A DNA stretch of 64,000 nucleotides, from the NCBI GenBank assembly GCA_964549495.1, contig CAZJWJ010000004.1:1-64000 (forward strand), in the 5' to 3' direction. Below the pieces are notes generated by a model, which saw nothing but the letters and a program-made list of their open reading frames with translations, did no database searches and had not been told where the DNA came from. A program made the position numbers and the translations under genes. This stretch comes from JACKBJ01 sp964549495 (GTDB taxonomy: Bacteria; Chloroflexota; Anaerolineae; Epilineales; Epilineaceae). Positions 42,392 through 51,140 of this stretch are shown here, one piece after another. Within the stretch, counting starts at the first letter, position 1; each line of letters starts with the position of its first letter.

Positions 42392-43429
42392 TCAGCGCCG
42401 AGGCGGGGGTTGCCGGTCGCGCCGGCGGTAGATCAGCCGCCCGTCGTCCATCCGGCGGGTTGCCCGGCCATGCTCGACCAGCCAGTCGAGCAGCGCGACG
42501 CTCTCGCCCAGGCGGGATTGCAGGTTGGCCGGAGCGGGCGGCTCGGGACCCAGCGCGCAGCAGACCTCCCAGATGCTGCTGCCTCCGGAACCCAGCGCTG
42601 CCCGGGTCTGAGCCAACCGTCGGCGCAGCTCGGCCAGGCGCCGCGCTATCAGCACCCGATGGGCGCGCACCGGACCGCCGTGCCCTGGCCAGAGGATGGC
42701 CAGCCGCATGCGGCCCAGGCGGCGCCAGGAGCCGATCAGGTCCTCCAGCGTCGATGGCCGGCGTCCCCGCGCGTCACGGCCGGCGAGGAAGGGGATCGTG
42801 CCTGCCCCCCGCAGCAGCAAGTCACCGGTCAAGGCCGTCCCCGAACTGGCGTGGACCAGGCCGATGTGGTCCGGGCTGTGTCCCGGCAGCCAGGCCACGC
42901 TCCAGCTGCTGCCGCCGGCGCGGATGCGCTCGCGATCGCGCAGCGCCCTGAGCGCCGACTCGTCGATGGCCCGCTTCGGGCCGTATTGGCCACGCGCCAG
43001 GAAGTGCTGCCGAAAGGCCGCCTGCAGCTCGCCGGGAACGCCGCCGGCCTCCGCCGCCCGCAAATGCAACTCGAGCCGCGCCCGCCACGCGGCGCCGAAG
43101 TCGGCCAGCATCGGCAAGGCCTCCGGATGCGCCAGGATCTGGCAGCCGCTGGCAGCCTGCACCCGATCGGCCAGGCCCAGGTGGTCGATGTGGGCATGGC
43201 TGATCACCAGGCGTTCTAGACCTTCCCAGGAAGCGCCCGCCTCGTGAAGCCCGGCCTCCAGCGCCTCTAGTCCCTCCGCATGGCCGAGGCCGCAGTCGAC
43301 CAGGGTGGGCAGGCTGCCCGGCAGGTGGTAGGCATGTACGTGGCCGCCGGACATATCGGCCGGCAGCGGAAGGCTCAGGCGAAGCGTCTCCGGTCTCGGC
43401 CCCTCGGGCGGCCGTCGCTCGGGCCTCAT
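42392..43429 (-). CDS. metallo-beta-lactamase-fold hydrolase
   Basis: This 345-residue cytoplasmic protein has metal ligands in order: SHAHIDHLG (H-x-H-x-D-H, about 77-85), PGHSPDHIG, TGDLLL and WPGHGGPV. A winged-helix-like C-terminal tail (about 265-335) as in the LACTB2/RNase-Z-like subgroup follows. Substrate not predictable; thioester, nucleic-acid and phosphodiester hydrolases share the fold. It lies 25 nt after the MaoC-like gene in the same direction, so co-transcription is likely. Confidence 0.8.
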   Translation of the reverse strand: MRPERRPPEGPRPETLRLSLPLPADMSGGHVHAYHLPGSLPTLVDCGLGHAEGLEALEAGLHEAGASWEGLERLVISHAHIDHLGLADRVQAASGCQILAHPEALPMLADFGAAWRARLELHLRAAEAGGVPGELQAAFRQHFLARGQYGPKRAIDESALRALRDRERIRAGGSSWSVAWLPGHSPDHIGLVHASSGTALTGDLLLRGAGTIPFLAGRDARGRRPSTLEDLIGSWRRLGRMRLAILWPGHGGPVRAHRVLIARRLAELRRRLAQTRAALGSGGSSIWEVCCALGPEPPAPANLQSRLGESVALLDWLVEHGRATRRMDDGRLIYRRRDRQPPPRR

Positions 43430-43454
43430 CCGAAATGCTTCCGCGGACCGGTCC

Positions 43455-43955
43455 TCAGGCGGGGTCCCGGGCCGCCTCCACGGCCTCGGGCCTCAGCGCG
43501 ACCAGGATCTTCCAGTCGCCCTTCTGGACCACCTCGTCGCGTTGGTTGACCAAGCGCACGTCGAAGCCGACCACGCCGCCGCCCATCGCGCGGCTGAGCC
43601 GCTTGTCGGCCACCTTGACGATGGCGTGTACCGTGTCGCCCAGCAGGATGGGCTTGCGGAACTTCCACTCCAGGCCCAGGAAGGCCAGCGTGGTCCCGTC
43701 GATCAGGCCCAGCCGGTAGGTCAGGCCGGTGGCCACCGAGAGGCCCAGCACGCCGTGGGCGATGCGCTCGCCGAAGGCCGTGTTGCGCGCGAACTCGGCA
43801 TCGGTGTGCAAGGGGTTGTAGTCGCCCGACAGGCCGGCGAAGGCGCAGACATCGTGCTCGGTGATGGTGCGCGAGGGGCTGACCACGGTGTGGCCGATGT
43901 CGAAGTCCTCGAAGTAGCGCCCCTTGACGGGCTCGACGGGGGGGTCGCTCGACAT
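43455..43955 (-). CDS. MaoC-like (R)-specific enoyl-CoA hydratase
   Basis: This 166-residue hot-dog-fold protein has the hydratase-2 motif GDYNPLHTD...FGERIAHG, whose Asp and His are the catalytic pair. It would hydrate trans-2-enoyl-CoA to (R)-3-hydroxyacyl-CoA, or act as a related dehydratase. AGGAGA precedes the ATG. First gene of a two-gene unit with the metallo-hydrolase. Confidence 0.85.
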   Translation of the reverse strand: MSSDPPVEPVKGRYFEDFDIGHTVVSPSRTITEHDVCAFAGLSGDYNPLHTDAEFARNTAFGERIAHGVLGLSVATGLTYRLGLIDGTTLAFLGLEWKFRKPILLGDTVHAIVKVADKRLSRAMGGGVVGFDVRLVNQRDEVVQKGDWKILVALRPEAVEAARDPA

Positions 43956-44017
43956 CCTGTTCTCCTGGGTCGCTCATCGGGGGCGGAACGCGGCGCTGGT
44001 GGGCCGCCGGCCCGGCG

Positions 44018-44046
44018 ATTCTAGTCCGCGCCCCTGCCGCGCGCAA
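44018..44046 (-). promoter_or_regulatory. promoter of the MaoC-like gene
   Basis: On the minus strand TTGCGC (44046-44041) and TAGAAT (44023-44018) are 17 nt apart, about 65 nt before the start codon. Confidence 0.45.
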
Positions 44047-44091
44047 TCGCGGGCGGCGGTCTCGGGGCGAGCCAAGGATCGGGCGATCGCG

Positions 44092-44121
44092 TTGACTGCA
44101 GTGCCGCGCGCATGCTACCCT
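44092..44121 (+). promoter_or_regulatory. promoter of the cytochrome operon
   Basis: TTGACT (44092-44097) and TACCCT (44116-44121) are 18 nt apart, with a TG one base before the -10 (extended type). 40 nt before the start codon. Confidence 0.45.
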
Positions 44122-44160
44122 GCCGCGCTCGATCCGATCGGCTCCAAGGCCAGGCCAAGG

Positions 44161-46149
44161 ATGACCCAAGCCAGCGAAGCGCGCGCTCCAGAAGGCGACC
44201 GGCCGTCGGCGCCGGCCCGACCGGGCCTCCTGGCGCGGCTGGGCGGCGACGACGCCGCCTCCGTGCTGCGTCGCTACACCCTCTCCGGCGCGCTCTGGTC
44301 GCTGGTGGCGGCGCTCCTGGGCGGACTCGGCCTGGCCCAGCTCGCCTTCGCCATCGATCCGCCCTTCGCGGCGCTCGGGGTCGGCCGTCTGGACGCGGCC
44401 AGCCGGCAGGTGCTGCTCTTGGGCTCGATCTCCCTGCCCTTGGCCGGCGGCTTGCTGGCCGCCGGTGGTCTATCCACGGCTTCCGAAGCGATCATCGGCC
44501 GCGCCAGGGGCGCCATCCTGCTCTGGAACCTAGGCCTGCTGCTGGGTCTGGCCGGCATCTTGGTCGGGCTCCTGGATGCCCAGATGTGGGCAGCCCTGCC
44601 CGCGCCGGCCGCCGGCCTCATCTGCCTGGCGGCCCTCCTGTGGACCAGCGCCCTGGTGGCCTGCGCCGGTCGCTCCGGCCCGGGCCCGAGCCTGCCGGTG
44701 GCCGCCGGCTTGTTGGCCGCGCTGGGCCTGCTGGTCCACCTGGGGCTGGGCAGCTTGCTGGCCGCCAGCCTGCAGGGTGCGGCCCAGGCCCTGGCCGCGG
44801 CCTCGCTGATGCGCGGTCTGCCGGACCTCTGGCTGGTTCCCGCCAGCCTGGGCCTCCTGGCGGCGCTGCTGCCGGCCGCCCTGGGCCGGCCGCTCTTCGG
44901 CCGCCGCCTGGCCCTGCTGGGCCTATGGTCCTGGACCCTCACGGCATCGCTGGCCTTGCCGCGCGACCTGCTGCCGGATCTGCTCCCGGCCTGGCTGCAG
45001 CGGCCGGTCGAAGCGGCGGCCTTGCTGAGCCTGGCACCGGCCGTCGCCTTGGCGGCCTTGCTGCTCGGGACGTGGATTCCCGACGACCGGGAGTCGGAAG
45101 CGGTGGATGACCCGGCCTCCCAGCCGGCGACCTCCGCGCCGACCTCGCAAGCCGTCGAGGCTTCCGCGGCATCCGCGGCCTGGCGGCGGCTGCTCCTGGC
45201 CGCCGCGGCGCTGCTCTCGGCTTCCCTGATCCTCGGCGCCTCCCTGCTGCCGGAGACGCGCCGGATCCTGATCTTCAGCACTTGGTCGCCCGCGGCGGCC
45301 ATCCTGCCGCCGCCCGGCCCGACCTGGCTGGTCTCGATCTGCGCCATCTGGGCCATGGCGGCCGCTACGCGAAAGTCGGATGCACGGCTGCGCTGGCTGG
45401 CCCGACTGTCCCTCGCGGCCGTGCTGCTGGGCCATCTGCCCCTGGCTCCCTTGGCTCTGGCCGAGACCGCCCGCGCCTCCGGGGCTGCCGGCGAGATGCT
45501 GCGCCTGGAAGCCTGGCTGCGCCTGCCGGGGCATCTGGCCTTCGTGCTGGCGGCGCTGCTGGCTTGCTGGCTGGTCCGCCCGGCCGGGAATGCGGTGGCC
45601 GGCGGCGCCGCGGAGACGCCCGGTCCCTGGTCGAGCGGGTGGCTGTTCATGGGACGGCCCGGCATCTGGTTGGCAGGCGGCGCGGCCCTGATCGGGGCCT
45701 GCCTCTTCGTGACCAGCCTCCTGCCCTTGGCCGACGCCGTGCTGTCCCGTGCCTCGACGCGCGGCACGAGCGATGCCTTCGCGCCCGGCGGCCTGGCGGC
45801 CGAAGGGCGCGCGCGCTACATTGCCGAAGGCTGCGTCGGCTGCCACAGCCAACGCGTGCTGGACGCGGCGGATCCGGCTTTCGGGCCGCCGACCGGCCTG
45901 CGCGCACAGGCCGGCGGGCCGGCGCCGATCGGGCATCGCCGCGCTGGCGAGGACCTGGCTTGGGCCGGCGAGCGCTACGGCGACGCCGAGTTGATCCGCG
46001 AGCGGCTGGCGGTGCACGCCGCGGGCGGCAGCCCGGCCTATCCCTGGCTCTTCGAGCGAGCCGGGCCCCTGCCGGCCGGCGAGGCGGTGGTGCAGTACCT
46101 GGCCGCATTGCGCGGTCGGGCCCAGGCCGATGTGGAGGCCGGCCCATGA
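44161..46149 (+). CDS. CcoN-like membrane domain fused to CcoO-like cytochrome c, haem/copper ligands missing
   Basis: This 662-residue protein has about 12 membrane helices (35-520) followed by a mono-haem cytochrome c domain with CVGCH (558-562). The latter sits in a context like cbb3 oxidase CcoO (YIAEGCVGCHSQRV). The membrane part follows the CcoN order: an opening helix, a GRL segment, then helices with LPDLWLVPASLGLLAALLP. Where CcoN has histidines (RPLHxN, YGHNAV, PHHxHY), this protein has DAASRQ, LVPASL and LPRDLL. Only three His fall in the whole membrane region. It therefore probably cannot hold the haem-copper site. Inferred role: electron-transfer scaffold. The family link is from remembered patterns. 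Confidence 0.55.
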   Translation: MTQASEARAPEGDRPSAPARPGLLARLGGDDAASVLRRYTLSGALWSLVAALLGGLGLAQLAFAIDPPFAALGVGRLDAASRQVLLLGSISLPLAGGLLAAGGLSTASEAIIGRARGAILLWNLGLLLGLAGILVGLLDAQMWAALPAPAAGLICLAALLWTSALVACAGRSGPGPSLPVAAGLLAALGLLVHLGLGSLLAASLQGAAQALAAASLMRGLPDLWLVPASLGLLAALLPAALGRPLFGRRLALLGLWSWTLTASLALPRDLLPDLLPAWLQRPVEAAALLSLAPAVALAALLLGTWIPDDRESEAVDDPASQPATSAPTSQAVEASAASAAWRRLLLAAAALLSASLILGASLLPETRRILIFSTWSPAAAILPPPGPTWLVSICAIWAMAAATRKSDARLRWLARLSLAAVLLGHLPLAPLALAETARASGAAGEMLRLEAWLRLPGHLAFVLAALLACWLVRPAGNAVAGGAAETPGPWSSGWLFMGRPGIWLAGGAALIGACLFVTSLLPLADAVLSRASTRGTSDAFAPGGLAAEGRARYIAEGCVGCHSQRVLDAADPAFGPPTGLRAQAGGPAPIGHRRAGEDLAWAGERYGDAELIRERLAVHAAGGSPAYPWLFERAGPLPAGEAVVQYLAALRGRAQADVEAGP

Positions 46150-46661
46150 GTGGGGATCGATTGCCGCCCGAGCTGCCCGAGCGCGATCCCGGGCTGCCGC
46201 GCTTCGTCTGGTTGGTCTACGGGGGCCTGCTGGTGCTGGGCTTGGTCCTGCTGCTCCGGCCGGACGACGGTCTCGCGGTCCTGGCTCCCGAGCCGGAAGC
46301 CGAGCGTTCGGTCGAAGGCGAGGATCTGGCCGGCCGCGGGGCGCGGATCTTCGTCGCCGAAGGTTGCAGCGGTTGCCACGCCACCGTCGGGGCCGACGGT
46401 TCCTTGGGTCCCAGCCTCTATGGTCTGGCGCAGCGGGCCACGACCCGCCTGGCCGCGCCGGACTACCAGGGTCGGGCGGTCGATGCCGCGGGCTATGTAG
46501 TCGAGGCCAGCCTGGATCATTGCCTCGATCCGCTGCCGGGCTGGGATTGCCCGGATCTCTCCGGCTTGGCCCTGCGCCTCAGTATCGAGGACGGCGAGGC
46601 CCTGGCCGCCTACCTGCTGGACGCTGCCGGATCGGAGCCCGGCGTCGAGGGAGCCCCATGA
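46146..46661 (+). CDS. membrane-anchored mono-haem cytochrome c (CcoP-like)
   Basis: This 171-residue protein has one membrane helix (19-37) and then a class I cytochrome c domain with CSGCH (74-78). A distal Met ligand is not obvious. A Cys pair, DHCLDPLPGWDCPD, probably forms a disulfide. The ATG overlaps the previous stop by 4 nt, so translation is coupled. It resembles the single-helix plus cytochrome layout of CcoP but has one haem, not two. Confidence 0.75.
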   Translation: MSGDRLPPELPERDPGLPRFVWLVYGGLLVLGLVLLLRPDDGLAVLAPEPEAERSVEGEDLAGRGARIFVAEGCSGCHATVGADGSLGPSLYGLAQRATTRLAAPDYQGRAVDAAGYVVEASLDHCLDPLPGWDCPDLSGLALRLSIEDGEALAAYLLDAAGSEPGVEGAP

Positions 46662-47215
46662 CTTCAGCGCTCGAGCCGGACGCGGTCGATCGCTATCGCG
46701 CCGGCGAGGATCCCGAACCGCTCCTGCGCGCCCTGGCCGCCGGCCTCCTCGGCGGCGGGCTGGTGCTCCTGGTCGACCGCCTCCTGCCCAGCGGACAGCT
46801 GGCCGTTTTCGATCCCCTGGTCGGCTCGGCGGCGGCCCTGCCGCAGGGTCTCCTGTGGCCGGCCCTGCTGTCCCAGGCCCTCCTGGGACGGCCCCTGGCC
46901 ACCGCAGCCGGCGCCGCAGCCTTGCTGATCCTGCTCAGCCTGGCCAGCTTCGTCTATGTCTACGGTCAGCTGCGGCGCTTTCTGCCCGGCGCGCCGATAC
47001 TTCAGGGGCTGACCTACTCCGGCTTGCTCTGGCTGCTGGCCTGCCCGGCCCTGATCCCGCGGGCGCGGGACTGGCTGGCTTCGGGATTCGCCGGCGGCGC
47101 CTCGGCCGGCGGGGCGACGGCCGCGGCCCTTTGGCTCCTGCTCGAGCCGGCCCTGGCGCTGGCGGCCTACGGGCTGACCGTCGGCTGGATCTGTCCGCAG
47201 CGGCCGACGCGCTGA
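46658..47215 (+). CDS. four-to-five-helix membrane protein of the cytochrome operon
   Basis: I do not recognise this 185-residue protein. It has a short hydrophilic start, then about five hydrophobic segments (27-45, 60-80, 87-108, 118-135, 145-178). No haem motif, and no His that could be a conserved ligand. It overlaps the neighbours by 4 nt upstream and 1 nt downstream (ATGA, TGATG), so it is very likely part of the same complex. Confidence 0.6.
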   Translation: MTSALEPDAVDRYRAGEDPEPLLRALAAGLLGGGLVLLVDRLLPSGQLAVFDPLVGSAAALPQGLLWPALLSQALLGRPLATAAGAAALLILLSLASFVYVYGQLRRFLPGAPILQGLTYSGLLWLLACPALIPRARDWLASGFAGGASAGGATAAALWLLLEPALALAAYGLTVGWICPQRPTR

Positions 47216-47895
47216 TGCGCCTGGCGGCGCTGGCCGGGATCCTTTGCCTGGCCCTGACCGCGCTCGCGGCCTGCATGGCCGGGCCCAGCCCGACCCCCTG
47301 GCCTCGCGAGTCCCTGGAGCGCGTCGAGCCGCCCTGGTTCCCGGCGGCCGACGCGCTGCCCGCGAGCCGCGCCGAGGCGGCGCTCGGTGCCCTGCACTAC
47401 CAGCGCTACTGCGTCAGCTGTCATGGACCGGCCGGCGACGGCCGCGGATCGGTGGGCCGCGCGCTCCGACCGCCGCCGCCCGACTTCACCGATCGGGACT
47501 ACATGTTCGAGCAGCGGCCCGATTGGTACTTGCGCAGCCTAGAAGAGGGCATCGCCGGCTCGGCCATGCAGCCCTGGGATCATGTCCTCGATGTCGAGGC
47601 GCGTTGGGACACGGTCTTCTACGTCTGGTCGATCGCCACCCCGCCCGCGGCCTACGAGCTGGGCGCCCGGCTCTACGCCGATCGATGCGCGAGCTGTCAC
47701 GGCGCCGACGGTGCCGGTCGGTCCACCCGCCGCTTCGACGACCCGAGCCGGGTGGTCAGCAGTCGGGCCGAGGATCTTTCGGCCTTGGAGGTCGAGCATC
47801 CGGATCTGCTGGCCGATCTCGATTCTCGGGCGCGACGTTCACTGATCGAACACACCTGGACCTTCCTCTACCGGCCGGCTCTCGTCGAGGAGTGA
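47215..47895 (+). CDS. di-haem cytochrome c lipoprotein
   Basis: This 226-residue protein has a lipoprotein signal ending LAAC (Cys20), so it is anchored on the outer membrane face. It then carries two cytochrome c domains: CVSCH (66-70), with the family-typical HGPAGDGRGSVG, and CASCH (158-162), with HGADGAGRS. It could carry electrons to or from the CcoNO-like protein encoded three genes upstream. Last gene of the operon. Confidence 0.82.
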   Translation: MRLAALAGILCLALTALAACMAGPSPTPWPRESLERVEPPWFPAADALPASRAEAALGALHYQRYCVSCHGPAGDGRGSVGRALRPPPPDFTDRDYMFEQRPDWYLRSLEEGIAGSAMQPWDHVLDVEARWDTVFYVWSIATPPAAYELGARLYADRCASCHGADGAGRSTRRFDDPSRVVSSRAEDLSALEVEHPDLLADLDSRARRSLIEHTWTFLYRPALVEE

Positions 47896-47903
47896 GTCGG
47901 CTA

Positions 47904-47912
47904 TGCTATGAT
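47904..47912 (+). promoter_or_regulatory. extended -10 upstream of the tenth VWA gene
   Basis: TGCTATGAT matches an extended -10 (TGn followed by TATGAT), 67 nt before the start codon. No matching -35 was found. Confidence 0.4.
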
Positions 47913-47978
47913 CAACCCGATCGGTCAGCTTTGGTAGGCGAAGGTCAGCCTGCGATCTGACCGGATGCGCCAAGAGCC

Positions 47979-49859
47979 ATGCTAGGAATTCTCGCAACTC
48001 CAAGGTCGACCGCAGGCCTCCGGATCCGGAGGCGCTGCGCTCTTGCGGCGGCAGTCTGCCTGATGGCCTCGCTCGCCGCGGCCCAACTCGGCCAGGCGCC
48101 AGTCGAGACGCTGGCGCAAGACGAAGCGACCAGCCCCTGCGTCAGCGATCCGGATCGCAGTGGGAAGCAGGCCTTCCCGCCGGTGGTCGGCATTCGCCAG
48201 CCCGTGACCATCACCTTGCGCCTGGGATTGAACTGCCCGGTGGCCGGATTGCCGCTGGATGCCGTGCTCTTGATGGACCGCTCCAGCTCCATGGCCGGCA
48301 GTTCCATCGCCGATGCCCGCCGGGCAGCCCAAGCCTTCGTGGATGCCGTCGATCTCGAACGCAGCCGGTTGGCGGTGGCTTCCTTTGCCCAGCAAGCCCG
48401 CGTCGACCAAGGCCTCACCCGCGATCCCGATCGCTTGCGGCGGGCCATCGAGGATCTCCGGGCCGAGGGGGACACCAACATCAGCGCCGGACTGGTCAAA
48501 GCCGCCGGTGAGCTGGCGAGTTCGGGCTCGCCGCCGGGCACGGTCGCCGCTGTCATCCTGCTCACCGATGGCCGGGACCAATACGGTGGCGAGGCGGTGC
48601 GGCGACAGGCCGAGGTATTGCGCGCCGCGGGCATCCACCTGGTGACGGTCGGCCTGGGTTCGGACGTCGATCGGGCCCTGCTCGAGCAGATCGCGACCAC
48701 GCCGGACGACTTCTGGTACGCGCCGCGCAGCCATGACCTCTTGGCGATCTACCTGGCCTTGGCCGGCCGGATGCAAGCCCTGGAGGCCCGCGATCTGGTC
48801 CTGGTCGACGAGCTGCCGGAGGACATGCAGTTCGAGCCCGGTTCGGCCCTTCCGGCTCCCTGGAGTCTTCGAGATCGGACCTTGGAATGGCGCCTGCCGG
48901 TCGTACCGGCCGAGGGCATCACGATCACCTACCGCGTCCGGCCCCAAGAGCTGGGGCTGCGGCCCACCAATCGGCAGGCCGAAGCGCGCTACACCGATTC
49001 CGACGGCGCCGAAGGTCGGCACGTCTTCCCGATCCCCGAGGTGCGGGTGCTCTCCGAGCCGCCCACCTTCACGCCCACCCCGACGGTCACGCCGACGCCC
49101 AGCCACACGCCGAGCCCCAGCCCGACGGCCACCAGCAGCCCCACCGCCACGCCCACGCCGACGCCCCGACCGAGCGCGAGCCCCACGCTCACGCCGCGCT
49201 TCAGCCCCACGCCCACGGCCAGCGCGACCCTCGATCCGGCTCGGATGCGGGCCTACCTGCCCCTGCTCTTGCGCCAGGCCTGCCACCAGGACGGGCAGCG
49301 CCTCGAGCTGATGCTGGTGCTGGACGCCTCGACCACCATGGAGGAGCGCACGTCGGACGGACGGCGCCGCCTGGATGTCGCGATCGAGGCCGCGGTACAC
49401 CTGGCCGGTCTGCTCGATGCACCCCGCGAACGCATCGGCCTGGTCAGCTTCAACCAAGAGAGCCGCGTGCTGTTGCCACTGACGGCCGACACGGCCGCGG
49501 TCGAGCGAGCCCTGAGCGGTCTGCCGACCGCCTTGGGTTCTCGGATCGACGCCGGTCTGCGCGAGGCGGGCGATACCTTGCAGTCGCAATCGCGCCCGGG
49601 CAGCCGGCAGGCGGTCATCCTCTTGACCGACGGCATCCCGGCGGGCACCGGCACGACGCCCGAGACGGTGCTGGAATCGGCCGAAGCGCTGAGCCGCTCC
49701 GGCATCATCATCTTCGTGGCCGGTCTGGAGGGCTCCGAAGCGGGCGTAGCGCTGATGCGGGCCGTCGCCAGCGGCCCGGAGCGCTACTTCCCGGCCGGCG
49801 ACGGCGAGCGCCTGCTGCAGGTCTACACGTCGATCGCTGGCGGCCTGGCCTGTCCCTGA
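47979..49859 (+). CDS. secreted double-VWA protein
   Basis: This 626-residue protein has a signal peptide (about 18-46, after several Arg). The first VWA has DRSSS, DTNI and LTDGRDQ. A beta-sandwich region ends FPIPEVRVLSEPP. A linker of about 60 residues (Pro/Thr/Ser) and YLPLLLRQAC lead to the second VWA with DASTT, GSRI and LTDGIP. The C-terminus ends LACP, like the collagen-insert VWA protein (IPCP) and the kelch proteins (GCP). The same export architecture as the 21.6-39.5 kb cluster, though 8 kb away and on the other strand. Confidence 0.82.
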   Translation: MLGILATPRSTAGLRIRRRCALAAAVCLMASLAAAQLGQAPVETLAQDEATSPCVSDPDRSGKQAFPPVVGIRQPVTITLRLGLNCPVAGLPLDAVLLMDRSSSMAGSSIADARRAAQAFVDAVDLERSRLAVASFAQQARVDQGLTRDPDRLRRAIEDLRAEGDTNISAGLVKAAGELASSGSPPGTVAAVILLTDGRDQYGGEAVRRQAEVLRAAGIHLVTVGLGSDVDRALLEQIATTPDDFWYAPRSHDLLAIYLALAGRMQALEARDLVLVDELPEDMQFEPGSALPAPWSLRDRTLEWRLPVVPAEGITITYRVRPQELGLRPTNRQAEARYTDSDGAEGRHVFPIPEVRVLSEPPTFTPTPTVTPTPSHTPSPSPTATSSPTATPTPTPRPSASPTLTPRFSPTPTASATLDPARMRAYLPLLLRQACHQDGQRLELMLVLDASTTMEERTSDGRRRLDVAIEAAVHLAGLLDAPRERIGLVSFNQESRVLLPLTADTAAVERALSGLPTALGSRIDAGLREAGDTLQSQSRPGSRQAVILLTDGIPAGTGTTPETVLESAEALSRSGIIIFVAGLEGSEAGVALMRAVASGPERYFPAGDGERLLQVYTSIAGGLACP

Positions 49860-49917
49860 GGATCGGCCGCGGTCCGAAGGGGCCATCCGCGACCGGACGG
49901 GCTCAGAGCCGGCCGGC

Positions 49918-49945
49918 TTGAGCAATCGGGCCGGCGCTCTATAAT
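49918..49945 (+). promoter_or_regulatory. promoter giving a nearly leaderless flippase-like mRNA
   Basis: TTGAGC (49918-49923) and consensus TATAAT (49940-49945) are 16 nt apart. The start codon at 49955 lies only 9 nt after the -10, so the transcript should begin within a few bases of ATG. Confidence 0.6.
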
Positions 49946-49954
49946 CCGGCCTGC

Positions 49955-51001
49955 ATGCGATCCACCTTTTCGCGACCGCAGACCTGGCTCGGCATCCTGG
50001 TCAGCATCCTGGCGCTCTGGTACGCCATCCACGGCATCTCCTGGACCGAGCTGATCGAGGAGCTGCGCGGGGCGGACTACCTCTGGCTCCTGCCGGCCGC
50101 GCTGGTGCTGGTCCTGGGGCAGGTCCTGCGCAGCCAGCGCTGGCGACTGCTCTTCGCGCCGGCCAGCCGGCCGGGCCTGCGCGACGCCTTCGCCATCCTC
50201 TGCATCGGCTACCTGGTCAGCACCGTCTTCCCCCTGCGACTGGGCGATCCCTTCCGCGCCTGGGCCGCCGATCACTACACGCCGGCCTCCCTGGTGGAGT
50301 CCCTGGCCACGGTCCTGGTCGAACGCGCGCTCGATCTCCTGTCCATCGTCCTGCTGGTGGCCCTCTTGGCCCCCGGGGACGAGGCGGCCCTGCTGGAGCG
50401 GCGCTTCGGTCCGGGACCCTGGTCCGAGCCGGCCCTGCTGACCTGGATCACGGTCGGCCTGGTGCTGCTGGCCTACCTGGGCCTGATCCTGGCGGCGGCG
50501 GCGGGCCCGCCCCTGGGCCGCGCAGCGCAGCGGAGCCTGCTGCGAGTGGGGCTGCCGGAGGACGTGGCGGCGCGCGCCGGCCGGCTGGTCGCCGGCTTCG
50601 CCGAGGGCCTGCGCCCCCTCAGGCGCCCCAGCCGCGCAGCCTATGCGCTGGCCTGGTCGCTGGCGATCTGGCTGGCCAGCGGCGCCGGCTACTGGCTGGT
50701 CATGTTCGCCTTCGACCTGGGCCTGGACTACCCGCAGGCCATCTTCGTGATGTTCGGCGTGGCCGTGGCGGCCATCCTGCCCTCCACGCCGGGCTATACC
50801 GGCGTCTTCCACGCCGCCGTCGTGCTGGGCCTGGCGCTGGTGGCCGACATCCCGCGCGAGGCGGCGCTCTCCTATGCCGTCGTCGAGCACGGGCTGATCA
50901 CGGTCGTGCTCTTGGCCCTGGGGCCGGTGGGCTTGCGACTCCTGGGCATGTCCCGCCGCGAATTGGGTGCCAGCGTCGAGCGCTCGACCGGGGCCCTGTA
51001 A
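49955..51001 (+). CDS. lysylphosphatidylglycerol synthase TM-region / UPF0104-family membrane protein
   Basis: This 348-residue protein has about eight membrane helices and the family signatures SQRWRLLF, FPLRLGDPFRA and PSTPGYTGVFHAAVVLGL. Members are thought to be lipid or lipid-linked sugar flippases. It precedes the methyltransferase/GT-C operon, which fits envelope glycolipid work. No ribosome site is visible, in agreement with leaderless expression. Confidence 0.8.
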   Translation: MRSTFSRPQTWLGILVSILALWYAIHGISWTELIEELRGADYLWLLPAALVLVLGQVLRSQRWRLLFAPASRPGLRDAFAILCIGYLVSTVFPLRLGDPFRAWAADHYTPASLVESLATVLVERALDLLSIVLLVALLAPGDEAALLERRFGPGPWSEPALLTWITVGLVLLAYLGLILAAAAGPPLGRAAQRSLLRVGLPEDVAARAGRLVAGFAEGLRPLRRPSRAAYALAWSLAIWLASGAGYWLVMFAFDLGLDYPQAIFVMFGVAVAAILPSTPGYTGVFHAAVVLGLALVADIPREAALSYAVVEHGLITVVLLALGPVGLRLLGMSRRELGASVERSTGAL

Positions 51002-51013
51002 CCCGCCCGCGTC

Positions 51014-51048
51014 CATCCCCCGGGCGGCCGACGCCGGCCGGGGGGATG
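51014..51048 (+). terminator. stem-loop after the flippase-like gene
   Basis: CATCCCCC (51014-51021) pairs with GGGGGATG (51041-51048), with further G-C pairing inside. It lies directly before the next promoter. No T tract. Confidence 0.5.
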
Positions 51049-51050
51049 CG

Positions 51051-51079
51051 TTGGCGAGCCGGGACCCGCCCGGTATACT
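51051..51079 (+). promoter_or_regulatory. promoter of the methyltransferase-GT-C operon
   Basis: TTGGCG (51051-51056) and TATACT (51074-51079) are 17 nt apart, 62 nt before the methyltransferase start. It probably drives the whole operon to the window end. Confidence 0.6.
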
Positions 51080-51140
51080 AGCCGCTTGGCCGGCGGCCCG
51101 CCCGGCCGCTTCGAGATGTCCGCGAGGAGAGCAGCCCGAG

